DNA of 38,845 nucleotides, taken from positions 1 to 38,845 of the forward strand of contig JAFLTE010000022.1 of NCBI GenBank assembly GCA_022510565.1, in the 5' to 3' direction. This DNA is from Lachnospiraceae bacterium (GTDB lineage: Bacteria > Bacillota > Clostridia > Lachnospirales > Lachnospiraceae). The notes below the pieces were generated by a model that searched no databases, was not told the origin of the DNA, and saw only the letters and a list, made by a program, of their open reading frames with translations. A program made the translations under genes and the position numbers. The stretch's first letter is position 1. The number at the start of each line of letters is the position of its first letter. Below are positions 26,001-32,501 of this stretch, piece by piece.

Positions 26001-26333
26001 GACGGCAAATTTAAGACATGGCTTTATATGGACTGGCAGAAGAAAGAAACCGTATATGGCATGGGTACGACAGAGACGGCAGGATTGAATCTGCGCGGAA
26101 GCGCCAGATATATTTCCCATGAAGATTCCGCAGAGGAGCTGCCCTTTATACTTTCAGATCAAGGCTGGGGAATCATTCCGGCAGCGGACAGCTCCGTTAT
26201 CTGCTGTGACGTTCCTGCTTACGGAACCTATATCCATGCCGAGAGTGAAGAGCAGATGGATTTCTATTTTATTACCGGAAAACGCCAGAATACAATTATG
26301 AATGCCTATGCATATCTGTGCGGGAAGCTGTAA
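23040..26333 (+). CDS. HelD-like UvrD/Rep-type helicase fused to a GH31 N-terminal-type domain
   Basis: This 1097-residue protein combines two unrelated parts. Residues 1 to about 755 are a HelD-type SF1 helicase-like ATPase: Walker A GVAGSGKTT (about 220-228), Walker B VVIDEAQDF (about 511-519), GDVSQNIHFG, and VAATRALHEL (about 733). The N-terminal helical arm is HelD-like, suggesting an RNA-polymerase recycling role. A linker of about 100 residues with little order follows. Residues about 870-1097 read as the beta-sandwich N-terminal domain of GH31 enzymes: SAIVRVTFAKG, ETVYGMGTTETAGLNLRG, ELPFILSDQGWGI, DFYFITGK and NAYAYLCGK. The protein ends where the GH31 catalytic barrel would begin, so no glycosidase active site is present. 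AAGGAGG (23027-23033) fixes ATG 23040. A chimeric assembly is an alternative. Confidence 0.85.
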   Translation: MSTQHRSRSLSRQAEEDYLEKTLDVVKDNLENYGREVNRMQGDIDEMLAHYHDNDVEVYTILNNTITLHEHMKRALVRNEKALSKPYFGRIIFRDESLGKEESIYIGKGGISKDTTHWMVVDWRAPVANAYYENGLGKCSYEAPGDVQIEIDLEHKRTYEIESGKLLDYFDSEVIANDDLLTKYLAKNKQAVLSEIVATIQKEQNEIIRKSPYHNIIVQGVAGSGKTTVAMHRISYILYNYEERFKPDDFYIVGSNRILLNYITGVLPDLDVYGIRQMTMEQLFVRLLYEDWDDKKYSIKSVDKKGMTRKAERNVGRNESSRPQAAESIKGSSLWFHDLEEYCRKLEYDTIPHESVYLNPKQFVEGIKDGKIGVYDETQGQSGDAKNLVCLLDGGAIERYIQQNPTVSIQSKINMLNTRLRGKIKEEFLGKGIKYTEAERKAILKAYRGVFGGKVWKQSIFELYRDFLLRQRGKGYFDIPDTEFDVYDLAALAYLYKRVKETEVISEAHHVVIDEAQDFGMMAYHVLKFCIYRCTYTVMGDVSQNIHFGYGLNDWEELKELLLTDSMDSFGILKKSYRNTVEISDFATNILHHGQFSVYPVEPIIRHGNPVHVQQVADRTELIRTAADICRRWLGENTVPGHDGAGAETSDRGVKAETIAVVCRDRESAAATAGELSQYVEVIESDPEKAVFESGIMVLPVEYTKGLEFDAVLIMDPSREDYPVDDGHAKLLYVAATRALHELCVLHTGNLTGLIADPIKPELLQERKVAAVHVQSNRKVPAAYTQEEQKASDGFVSSDKYVKPTIVNKPAKATTIPAETSMKERGNNSPEITQQEPQDSIIAGKMKNDISVTTAFNFGDMPATEKLRPPGHAKIDLAVRWVTKQQDGLYLHSRYGVLRLSPIGSAIVRVTFAKGVQIKDGMNDKIAVKSIDKRWMYKESGQTVDLMTDELWIQVDKSTGAIRYMTRDKKLLLAERSNECRQLESGADGKFKTWLYMDWQKKETVYGMGTTETAGLNLRGSARYISHEDSAEELPFILSDQGWGIIPAADSSVICCDVPAYGTYIHAESEEQMDFYFITGKRQNTIMNAYAYLCGKL

Positions 26334-26338
26334 TAAAC

Positions 26339-26380
26339 AAGGCGTAAAGTCTTAATAATTCAATAAAGACTTTACGCCTT
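26339..26380. terminator. Long hairpin, probable terminator after the helicase gene
   Basis: AAGGCGTAAAGTCTT (26339-26353) pairs with AAGACTTTACGCCTT (26366-26380), a perfect 15-bp stem with a 12-nt loop. No strong T-run follows. It starts 6 bp after the helicase stop and faces the small minus-strand gene. Confidence 0.7.
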
Positions 26381-26406
26381 AGATAATTGTTGGTTGATTG
26401 CTATAA

Positions 26407-26553
26407 TTATTTTTTCAAAAGAATGTCTTCTTTTAATTGCTGATAATCTTTTTGTTTTTCGTTTGGCAATTCTGTGATTAATTTATCGACTAATTGCAAT
26501 AATTTGTTATATGTTTCAAATTGTTCATCGGTCATACTTATGTTATCACTCAC
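26407..26553 (-). CDS. Small hypothetical protein of 48 residues (GTG start)
   Basis: A minus-strand frame from GTG (plus 26551-26553) to TAA (plus 26407-26409) encodes 48 residues beginning VSDNISMTDEQF, with an internal ATG giving 42 residues. The sequence is highly charged and predicted helical (YNKLLQLVDKLITELP, QLKEDILLKK). An AAAGGCGG ribosome binding site lies about 10 bp upstream, and a promoter with a perfect -10 lies a further 30 bp upstream. The product is a small helical protein of unknown role. Confidence 0.55.
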   Translation of the reverse strand: MSDNISMTDEQFETYNKLLQLVDKLITELPNEKQKDYQQLKEDILLKK

Positions 26554-26581
26554 TTTCCAATCACCGCCTTTCGTTGGTGAT

Positions 26582-26611
26582 ATTATATCATAGCGTAAAG
26601 CCTTTATTCAA
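26582..26611 (-). promoter_or_regulatory. Promoter of the small minus-strand gene
   Basis: On the minus strand TTGAAT (plus 26606-26611) and TATAAT (plus 26582-26587) are 18 bp apart, 30 bp before the GTG. The -35 lies inside repeat copy 1. Confidence 0.55.
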
Positions 26612-26675
26612 TTATCAATGTGTGTAATAATGTTTTTTCGTTGGGATGCTTGCTTGAAATTTCTAGAATGAAGCA
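26595..26675. repeat. Diverged repeat, copy 1
   Basis: An 81-bp segment shares GTAAAGCC, TATTCAATTATCAA, TTGGGATGCTTGC and ATTTCTAGAATGAAGCA in the same order with 27889-27972. Read on the minus strand it encodes CFILEI..KHPNEK, as does the second copy. It lies upstream of the unknown gene at 26933. Confidence 0.6.
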
Positions 26676-26932
26676 TGACTCCTGTTACGAAATAATAGAA
26701 TTCCGATAGACGAGATTTGCTATCGATACAGATACTATAACAGAAGGGCGTATAGATGACAAGGGATTTTATGGATTCATCATCGAGATTCAAAGGAGTA
26801 GTCATTTGGTTACAAAAATTGAGAGGTTAATGCAATCGGTCTTCAAGGGTCTGTATGTATAGACGATATATGAAATAGGTAATGGATACATTTTGCACTG
26901 CATTTTGTTATTATCTATGGAGGATAAGCTAA
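26676..26932. other. Intergenic stretch without a recognisable gene
   Basis: About 257 bp of AT-rich sequence between repeat copy 1 and the TTG start at 26933. I see no convincing ORF, hairpin or promoter; a GGAGG (26919-26923) belongs to the next gene. A minus-strand frame of 65 codons crosses it and enters repeat copy 1 but has no support as a gene. Confidence 0.4.
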
Positions 26933-27877
26933 TTGATTAAGACAGATTTGACAGGTATAAACGGAGTGAGTCGGTCCTTGATTCATTCAAAATCAACGAA
27001 TAAGTTGATGAGGCAGCAAAAAGCACTTCAAATTTTATCACAAACCGGAAACAGCAAGAAACGGGATAGTCTGAGTGTTTCAAACAGCGCACGAAACTTT
27101 TCAAAGGAAAGAATAGCAGCGCTGATAGACAGCGGTGTAAATTTATCCGGAAGTGAGTTGTCCTTCTATTTCAATAATTATCATAATTCCAAAGCTATAT
27201 TGGATGGGATAAATTTTGGAGAGAATGTTTCCTGCGGATATGACCCTAATTTTAAAGAATATGGTGTTATGTCTTTTGATTATAACGGCAGCAGGCAGAT
27301 TGTACCTAATTATGCTGTTCCTAAGATAAACACCGGTTCTTTATCGGGGATTCATGCTGTAAATAATTCTTTGGTTTTAAAGAATAAGAGTTATTACGCA
27401 TGGACGACACCAAACGGCAGTCGGTATACATGGGCAGTTAATAACGGTATAGTTGGTTGGGCGTGTTCAGAATCTTTGCTGGCAGAAAATACAAATCAAA
27501 AGGGTACAAACTATAAGTGGGAAATGCGAAAGGCAAGTAACATTTTGTCTGCATTGGCACAGGGTAAGGATTTGTATGGATATAACAGGGAAGAAGTGCT
27601 GTCAGTATGTAAAAGTATCGGGTTTACAACGGGTTTCTTTTCCATGGATGCAGGAGCTGGAATGCATCATTATATACTTCAGGAATCCGGAAATGTAATA
27701 AATGTTGACAAGGAAATCGAAAAGTTGAACAACATGAATTTGATAGAAGTGGGTTTTAAAGAGGGTGATACGTTTTCTGTTTATGGCAATGAATATATAA
27801 TCGATAGCAGCGGACATATTAATGTTTCGACTGATGATAAATTTACATCGACAGTAATCATTTATCCGAGTCACTAA
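26933..27877 (+). CDS. Hypothetical protein of unknown family
   Basis: I do not recognise this 314-residue protein. It starts at TTG with GGAGG 9 bp upstream, a good ribosome binding site. The first 60 residues are basic and Ser/Asn-rich without a signal peptide (RSLIHSKSTNKLMRQQKALQ). The rest is Gly, Asn, Ser and Tyr-rich, with FGENVSCGYDPNFKEYG (about 95-112), YYAWTTPNGSRYTWAVNNG (about 153-172), and DAGAGMHHYILQESG (about 240). It looks like a globular, possibly surface- or structure-associated protein. Its composition is more AT-rich than the housekeeping genes, and it lies between two copies of a diverged repeat. Origin by transfer is possible. Confidence 0.65.
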   Translation: MIKTDLTGINGVSRSLIHSKSTNKLMRQQKALQILSQTGNSKKRDSLSVSNSARNFSKERIAALIDSGVNLSGSELSFYFNNYHNSKAILDGINFGENVSCGYDPNFKEYGVMSFDYNGSRQIVPNYAVPKINTGSLSGIHAVNNSLVLKNKSYYAWTTPNGSRYTWAVNNGIVGWACSESLLAENTNQKGTNYKWEMRKASNILSALAQGKDLYGYNREEVLSVCKSIGFTTGFFSMDAGAGMHHYILQESGNVINVDKEIEKLNNMNLIEVGFKEGDTFSVYGNEYIIDSSGHINVSTDDKFTSTVIIYPSH

Positions 27878-27888
27878 GTGGAAAAGGT

Positions 27889-27972
27889 GTAAAGCCATAT
27901 TCAATTATCAAAGTGCTGAATGTTTTGTTCCTTTTCATTGGGATGCTTGCCTGGAATTTCTAGAATGAAGCA
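27889..27972. repeat. Diverged repeat, copy 2
   Basis: The second copy of the repeat described at 26595-26675, separated from it by about 1.3 kb, same orientation, differing by small indels. It begins 12 bp after the stop of the 26933 gene and precedes the amidase gene by 90 bp. The minus-strand frame here continues upstream as DYTHQGSCHPCFILEIPG, with homology reaching beyond the 84-bp core. Confidence 0.6.
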
Positions 27973-28064
27973 AGGATGACAAGAGCCTTGATGTGTATAA
28001 TCTGACCCTGCCTTAACAACGGAAACAACTGCCGCATAGCATAATAATAAAAAAGGTTGAATGT

Positions 28065-28544
28065 ATGCAAGAGATACCTTATAACAGAAATGCGGCGGTA
28101 GCATACGCACGCAAATGGGCGCTGAGGCGCAACTCTGCATATTATAATTTCGAAAATATTGGTGGCGACTGTACCAATTTTACATCCCAATGTATTTATG
28201 CAGGGGCGCAGACAATGAACTTTACGCCGATTTATGGATGGTACTATCGGTCTTCCTATGACCGCACCGCCTCATGGACTGCTGTTGAATTCTTATATAA
28301 GTTCCTTATAAACAATTCGGGGATTGGTCCATACGCACGAGTTGGGTCCAAGTGGGAGGCAAAGCCCGGTGACATTGTGCAGTTGGGAACGCAAAGCGTT
28401 GGCTTTTATCACTCGGCCGTTATTACTGCCGTGACACCGACCATTACGGTGGCGGCGCATACTGATGATGCGCTGGACAGACCGCTGTATTCTTATGCCT
28501 ATGAAATAGCCCGTTTCCTTCATATTGAAGGAGTACGAATCTAA
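28065..28544 (+). CDS. Amidase_6-domain putative amidase
   Basis: This 159-residue single-domain protein belongs to the putative amidase domain family of cysteine peptidase-like fold. YNRNAAVAYARKWAL is the conserved start, GGDCTNFTSQCIYAG holds the nucleophile Cys (about 36), and PGDIVQLG followed by FYHSAVIT holds the likely catalytic His (about 116). There is no signal peptide or cell-wall-binding repeat, so it differs from typical secreted autolysins, and its location in the cell is unclear. The role may be peptidoglycan or spore-wall related. It starts just downstream of repeat copy 2. An RBS is weak; AAAAAGGTTG lies 10 bp before the ATG. Confidence 0.85.
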   Translation: MQEIPYNRNAAVAYARKWALRRNSAYYNFENIGGDCTNFTSQCIYAGAQTMNFTPIYGWYYRSSYDRTASWTAVEFLYKFLINNSGIGPYARVGSKWEAKPGDIVQLGTQSVGFYHSAVITAVTPTITVAAHTDDALDRPLYSYAYEIARFLHIEGVRI

Positions 28545-28669
28545 ACTCACTTCCTCTTTTCCCAATAAGGTGTTAAAATATAAAGCGTAGTACCAATCAC
28601 GGATTATATGTGTATTGCTGAGGACATTGCTTATCAGGTACGGTCGAAAATCATAAGGAGGAAAATAAG

Positions 28670-29971
28670 ATGGGCATTGTAATTAAAAATGTATTGGCTA
28701 TCCTGCCGCAGGGCACGGAAGACGTGGTAAAGGAGACGAGTATTTATATCGAGCAGGACAGGATTACGGGAATCGGCCGGATGCCTGCCGGTTTCAGCGA
28801 AGACAAAGTGATTGACGGAACCGACAGACTCGTGATTCCGGGACTGATTAATTGTCATACCCACTCCTATATGTCTTTTATGCGAAATGTGGCGGATGAT
28901 TTGTCATTTATGGACTGGCTGTTCGGGACCATAGATCCGATCGAGCAGCAGATGACGGATGAAGATACTTACTGGGGAGCAAACCTTGCTATCATCGAGA
29001 TGATGAAGAGCGGAACCACCTGTTTTAACGATATGCAGATGAATATTCACCAGACCACCAGAGCGGTCAAAGAATCCGGCATGCGTGCGGTAATCAGCAG
29101 AGGATTGGTAGGCAGTGGAAACGACGAGGCGGGACAGATGAGGCTGCGCCAGGCATATGAGGAGAGAGATGCCGCCAAGGATTGTGACAGACTGTCTTTT
29201 GTGCTGGGCCCCCACGCGCCATATACCTGCGATGAAGAATACTTGAAAATCGTCGCCGGAGAGGCAAAGAAAAACGGTATGGGAATCCATATGCATTTGT
29301 CGGAGAGCGAGAGTGAAATTGAACAGATTCGGGAGAAATACGGATGCAGTCCGATTGCACTTGCGGACAGATGCGGACTGTTCGATGTGCCAGCGCTGGC
29401 GGCACACTGTGTGCAGATAGATGAGGCGGATATGGATATCCTGAAGGCCAAGAATGTCAGCGTTGTGACTAATCCGGCAAGCAATATGAAGCTTGGAAAC
29501 GGTTTCGCACCCGTGGGCAGTATGTTGGAGAAAGGTATCAACGTATGTCTCGGCACGGATGGAGCAGCCAGCAACAACTGTCTGAATATGTTCCATGAAC
29601 TGAGCCTGCTGACGTTGATTCACAAGGGGACAGGCAGAACCCCTCAATGTGTCAGCGCCAAGGAAGGCTTCCGCATTGCCACAATAAACGGAGCGAAAGC
29701 CCTCGGCATGGAGAAGGAGATAGGAAGCATTGAAGTCGGTAAAAAAGCCGATTTAGCGATTCTGAATCTGAATACGCCTTCCCTGACTCCCAGAAATAAT
29801 CTGATCGCGGGACTGTCTTATTCCGCCAACGGTTCGGAAGTGGACACGGTCATCATCGACGGACAGATTACGATGGAGAACAGGAAGATTTTGACGATGG
29901 ATGAGCAGTTGGTGTATCGTAAGATTCAGGAGATTATCGTAAGGATGGGACTGGATAAAAAAGTATACTAA
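28670..29971 (+). CDS. mtaD: 5-methylthioadenosine / S-adenosylhomocysteine deaminase
   Basis: MtaD deaminates MTA and SAH, giving inosine derivatives in the methionine-salvage or SAM-recycling network. The 433-residue amidohydrolase has the metal-binding HTHSYMSF (after VIPGLINC), HMHLSESESE and TDGAASNNCLNMF sites, and EIGSIEVGKKADLAI near the C-terminus, as expected for the MtaD/TrzA/ATZ group. Length is normal. AAGGAGG lies 7-8 bp upstream of ATG 28670. The nearest neighbours have no link to the pathway, and a terminator closes it. Confidence 0.9.
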   Translation: MGIVIKNVLAILPQGTEDVVKETSIYIEQDRITGIGRMPAGFSEDKVIDGTDRLVIPGLINCHTHSYMSFMRNVADDLSFMDWLFGTIDPIEQQMTDEDTYWGANLAIIEMMKSGTTCFNDMQMNIHQTTRAVKESGMRAVISRGLVGSGNDEAGQMRLRQAYEERDAAKDCDRLSFVLGPHAPYTCDEEYLKIVAGEAKKNGMGIHMHLSESESEIEQIREKYGCSPIALADRCGLFDVPALAAHCVQIDEADMDILKAKNVSVVTNPASNMKLGNGFAPVGSMLEKGINVCLGTDGAASNNCLNMFHELSLLTLIHKGTGRTPQCVSAKEGFRIATINGAKALGMEKEIGSIEVGKKADLAILNLNTPSLTPRNNLIAGLSYSANGSEVDTVIIDGQITMENRKILTMDEQLVYRKIQEIIVRMGLDKKVY

Positions 29972-29982
29972 AAAAGTGTATG

Positions 29983-30014
29983 ACGTGGCGGGAGTATTTC
30001 TCGCCACGTTTTTT
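29983..30014 (+). terminator. Rho-independent terminator after mtaD
   Basis: ACGTGGCG (29983-29990) pairs with CGCCACGT (30002-30009), followed by six T (30009-30014). Confidence 0.88.
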
Positions 30015-30077
30015 ATAGGAAATTTCTGTAATCGTAAAGAGATGTCAACACTTTTTTAAAAAGTCGTGTGGCTGCGC

Positions 30078-30106
30078 TTGACAATGCGGTCTATTTGCGA
30101 TAGACT
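30078..30106 (+). promoter_or_regulatory. Promoter of the blaI-like/M56 operon
   Basis: TTGACA (30078-30083) and TAGACT (30101-30106) are 17 bp apart. The -10 overlaps the first 17-bp operator dyad, so binding there should block RNA polymerase. Confidence 0.75.
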
Positions 30107-30130
30107 ATATACAGTCTATTAATAATAGAC
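30089..30130. promoter_or_regulatory. Twin BlaI-type operator dyads
   Basis: GTCTATTTGCGATAGAC (30089-30105) and GTCTATTAATAATAGAC (30114-30130) are both perfect 17-bp dyads with arms GTCTAT/ATAGAC around 5 bp. Centres are 25 bp apart. The first overlaps the -10 and the second covers the start of transcription. The arrangement suits autoregulation by the following repressor, which typically binds as two dimers. Confidence 0.8.
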
Positions 30131-30207
30131 CATCCACACGGTCTGTTGTAAATAAACGTATTTAACAAGGAATACATACATGAAAACATCAGAAAGGAAA
30201 CTGCACT

Positions 30208-30567
30208 ATGAAAGAATACAAACTGGCGACACTGGAGGCACGGTTCGCGGACTTGATCTGGCAGAGAGAACCAATCTCCTCACCGGAGCTTGTGAAGCTG
30301 TGTGAGAAAGAATTTGACTGGAAAAAGTCCACTACCTACACTGTTCTGAAAAAATTGTGTGACAGAGGGATTTTTAAGAATGAAAATGCGACGGTGACTT
30401 CTCTTGTCACAAGAGAAGAGTTTTACGGGCATAAGAGCAGGGAGTTTGTAGAAGATTCTTTCGGCGGCTCCATTCCGAAGTTTTTGGCAGCATTTATGGG
30501 TGGAAAGAAACTGACACAGAAGCAGGCGGCGGAGATTAAGGAATTGATAGATAATTTTACGGAATAG
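30208..30567 (+). CDS. BlaI/MecI/CopY-family transcriptional repressor
   Basis: This 119-residue winged-helix repressor shows the family signature in EARFADLIWQREPISSPEL and TTYTVLKKLCDRGIF. The C-terminal half is the dimerisation domain. It should bind the twin GTCTAT dyads in its own promoter and be removed by signalling from the M56 protein encoded 16 bp downstream. Proteolytic cleavage after sensor activation is known for this family; the site is not identified here. The neighbouring gene is not a beta-lactamase, so the resistance or regulated target is unknown and may be the operon itself. Confidence 0.92.
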   Translation: MKEYKLATLEARFADLIWQREPISSPELVKLCEKEFDWKKSTTYTVLKKLCDRGIFKNENATVTSLVTREEFYGHKSREFVEDSFGGSIPKFLAAFMGGKKLTQKQAAEIKELIDNFTE

Positions 30568-30583
30568 CAGGAGGAAAGAGTGG

Positions 30584-32347
30584 ATGGATATCAGCGCAAT
30601 CTTTATGAAAATCTGTAATATGAGTCTCACGGCGACGTACTGTATTGCGGCGGTGATTCTGATTCGTTTCCTGCTGAGAAAGCAGCCGAAGATTTTTTCG
30701 TATCTGCTGTGGAGCGTGGTACTGTTCCGGTTACTGTGTCCTGTGTCCGTATCGGGAGATTACAGTCTGCTTCGGATGGATACCGAGTTGATTTCTCAGG
30801 AGAATCTCACCGGATATCGCGAGAGTGGGATTATCGCATGGCATGGAAATCATCATCTTATAGGTGATGGGACGCAGGAAATAGATAGGGATGGAATAAA
30901 CGGTGCTACAGCTGTCGTAGCAGAATCGGGTTTTTATGAATGGGAAGCGGCGCAGCGATTACATAAGATGTTTACCGTGGGCGGGTATCTTTGGCTTGCA
31001 GGCATCGTCATACTGGCTGTATACAGCTTGTGGACGACGCTTCGATTTCGCAAATCTCTGCATGGGGCGGCGCATATGAAGGAAGATGTCCTTGAAATGG
31101 AAGGCCTCACCACACCGTTTGTGTTCGGCATCGTAAGGCCGCAGATTTATTTGCCTGCCGGTTTGCAGGAGCAAGACCGCAGTTTTGTTTTGGAGCACGA
31201 GTATGTTCATGTGGCGCGCAAAGATTATCTCATCAAGATTCTGGCATGGGGTACGTTGTGCATTCACTGGTTTAATCCTATCGTGTGGCTTGCGTATAAG
31301 CTGATGGAGAAGGACATGGAGATGTCATGCGACGAGGCGGTTATTCGGAAAATAGGCTATGATGTGAGAAAAGAGTACTCCAATGCTCTGCTGTCGTTAT
31401 CCTGCGACAGATTGAAATTAGGCGGCTGTCCGATTGCTTTCGGAGAGGGCGCGGTCAAGAGCAGGATTCAAAACATCTTGTCCTATCATAAGAAGACAGT
31501 TGTGGCGATGGTACTTGCGTCGGTTCTGCTGTTAGCTGCTGTGTTCGGATTGTCTATGAATCCTGTAAGTGCGGCGGATGATGATGTGTTAGCCGGACAG
31601 ATTCAGTTTGTTACGGATTATGCCAACACATTCTGTGACCGGGATGGCGATGCTCTGGTGGACCTATATATTGATGAAACTACCGCATTTGAGGATGTGA
31701 TTGAGTTATATCAAGTGGACGGAGGATATACATTCGGATATTCCAGCCCGTGGCCCGATGAATTCCGATTTCTGATGAACGAAGAGAACAGTAAAGATGG
31801 GGGAAAAGCTGAAATCTGGTATTATGCATGGACATCCGACCCTCACATAGCGGTATGGAAAGAAGAATTGGAATTTACGAAAACACAGGATGGATATCGG
31901 GTATCCAAAAGTACGATTAAGTTTTTGGACAGCATTTCTTCTGCGGAAGAATTTAAGGAAGCATATTGGGTTGGAGGCGCGTACCGATTCACCGACTATA
32001 ATGAGAGAGGATTTGTGGAGGCAATCAATGAGCAGACGCAGTATGATTTGGAGGCAGGCGATGGTACAGACCGCAACGCAATGTACAGAAATCCCGACAC
32101 AGCAGCGGAGTGGATTTTTAACCTGACGGGCGGCGTATGTATGCCGACCTATTATAATTCTAATGGGCAGGCTGCAGTGCGCTTTATCTTCTTGGATGGC
32201 AGTTTTGTGGAGATTCCCATGTATGATGTCAATTTCGACGGGTATACATCAACTCTGGATGTTGTGACGGGCAGTGGACCTGCGGAAACAGTAAATCCCC
32301 AACTCTGGATTCCCGACTTGCAGGTGTGGAATGCGAAAGCACCGTAA
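30584..32347 (+). CDS. BlaR1-like M56 family metallopeptidase sensor
   Basis: This 587-residue membrane sensor-protease has transmembrane segments near 16-32, 36-52, 134-152 and 305-326. The zinc site is HEYVH (205-209) with a downstream SCDEAV (248-253), typical of M56 gluzincins. It cleaves or triggers cleavage of the partner BlaI-type repressor. Unlike BlaR1, the extracellular C-terminal part (about 331-587) shows no penicillin-binding motif; it starts AADDDVLAGQIQF and has beta-rich repeats, and ends RFIFLDGSFVEIPMYDVN, with no known family recognised by eye. It could be the ligand sensor. It forms a two-gene operon with the repressor, 16 bp apart. Confidence 0.85.
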   Translation: MDISAIFMKICNMSLTATYCIAAVILIRFLLRKQPKIFSYLLWSVVLFRLLCPVSVSGDYSLLRMDTELISQENLTGYRESGIIAWHGNHHLIGDGTQEIDRDGINGATAVVAESGFYEWEAAQRLHKMFTVGGYLWLAGIVILAVYSLWTTLRFRKSLHGAAHMKEDVLEMEGLTTPFVFGIVRPQIYLPAGLQEQDRSFVLEHEYVHVARKDYLIKILAWGTLCIHWFNPIVWLAYKLMEKDMEMSCDEAVIRKIGYDVRKEYSNALLSLSCDRLKLGGCPIAFGEGAVKSRIQNILSYHKKTVVAMVLASVLLLAAVFGLSMNPVSAADDDVLAGQIQFVTDYANTFCDRDGDALVDLYIDETTAFEDVIELYQVDGGYTFGYSSPWPDEFRFLMNEENSKDGGKAEIWYYAWTSDPHIAVWKEELEFTKTQDGYRVSKSTIKFLDSISSAEEFKEAYWVGGAYRFTDYNERGFVEAINEQTQYDLEAGDGTDRNAMYRNPDTAAEWIFNLTGGVCMPTYYNSNGQAAVRFIFLDGSFVEIPMYDVNFDGYTSTLDVVTGSGPAETVNPQLWIPDLQVWNAKAP

Positions 32348-32352
32348 AATGC

Positions 32353-32380
32353 TTGCACTTCGCATGAATTTTAGTATAAT
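32353..32380 (+). promoter_or_regulatory. Promoter ahead of the YcxB-like/t6A operon
   Basis: TTGCAC (32353-32358) and TATAAT (32375-32380) are 16 bp apart, placing transcription start near 32387, only a few bases before a strong hairpin. Confidence 0.6.
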
Positions 32381-32391
32381 AGAGATAAGTA

Positions 32392-32422
32392 AAGAAAGCA
32401 CCTACATCGTAGGTGCTTTCTT
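32392..32422 (+). terminator. Hairpin directly after the promoter (terminator or 5' stabiliser)
   Basis: AAGAAAGCACCTAC (32392-32405) pairs with GTAGGTGCTTTCTT (32409-32422), a 14-bp stem with a 3-nt loop. It may terminate the M56 transcript, but as it lies about 5 nt from the predicted start it could also form a 5' hairpin or attenuator on the downstream operon. Confidence 0.6.
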
Positions 32423-32501
32423 GTGGGAAGCGAAAATGTGCAAGTACTGTGTTGGAAGATACGCAGACTTGCGAGACTGCATTTTTATGTGGAGGTCATT
32501 T

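Noticed and set aside
28545..28669. Promoter search in front of mtaD
   Set aside because: AT-rich hexamers occur but none form a convincing spaced pair.
32331..32501. Upstream extension of the YcxB-like protein
   Set aside because: It overlaps the end of the M56 gene and covers a promoter and hairpin; GGAGG before 32502 is decisive.
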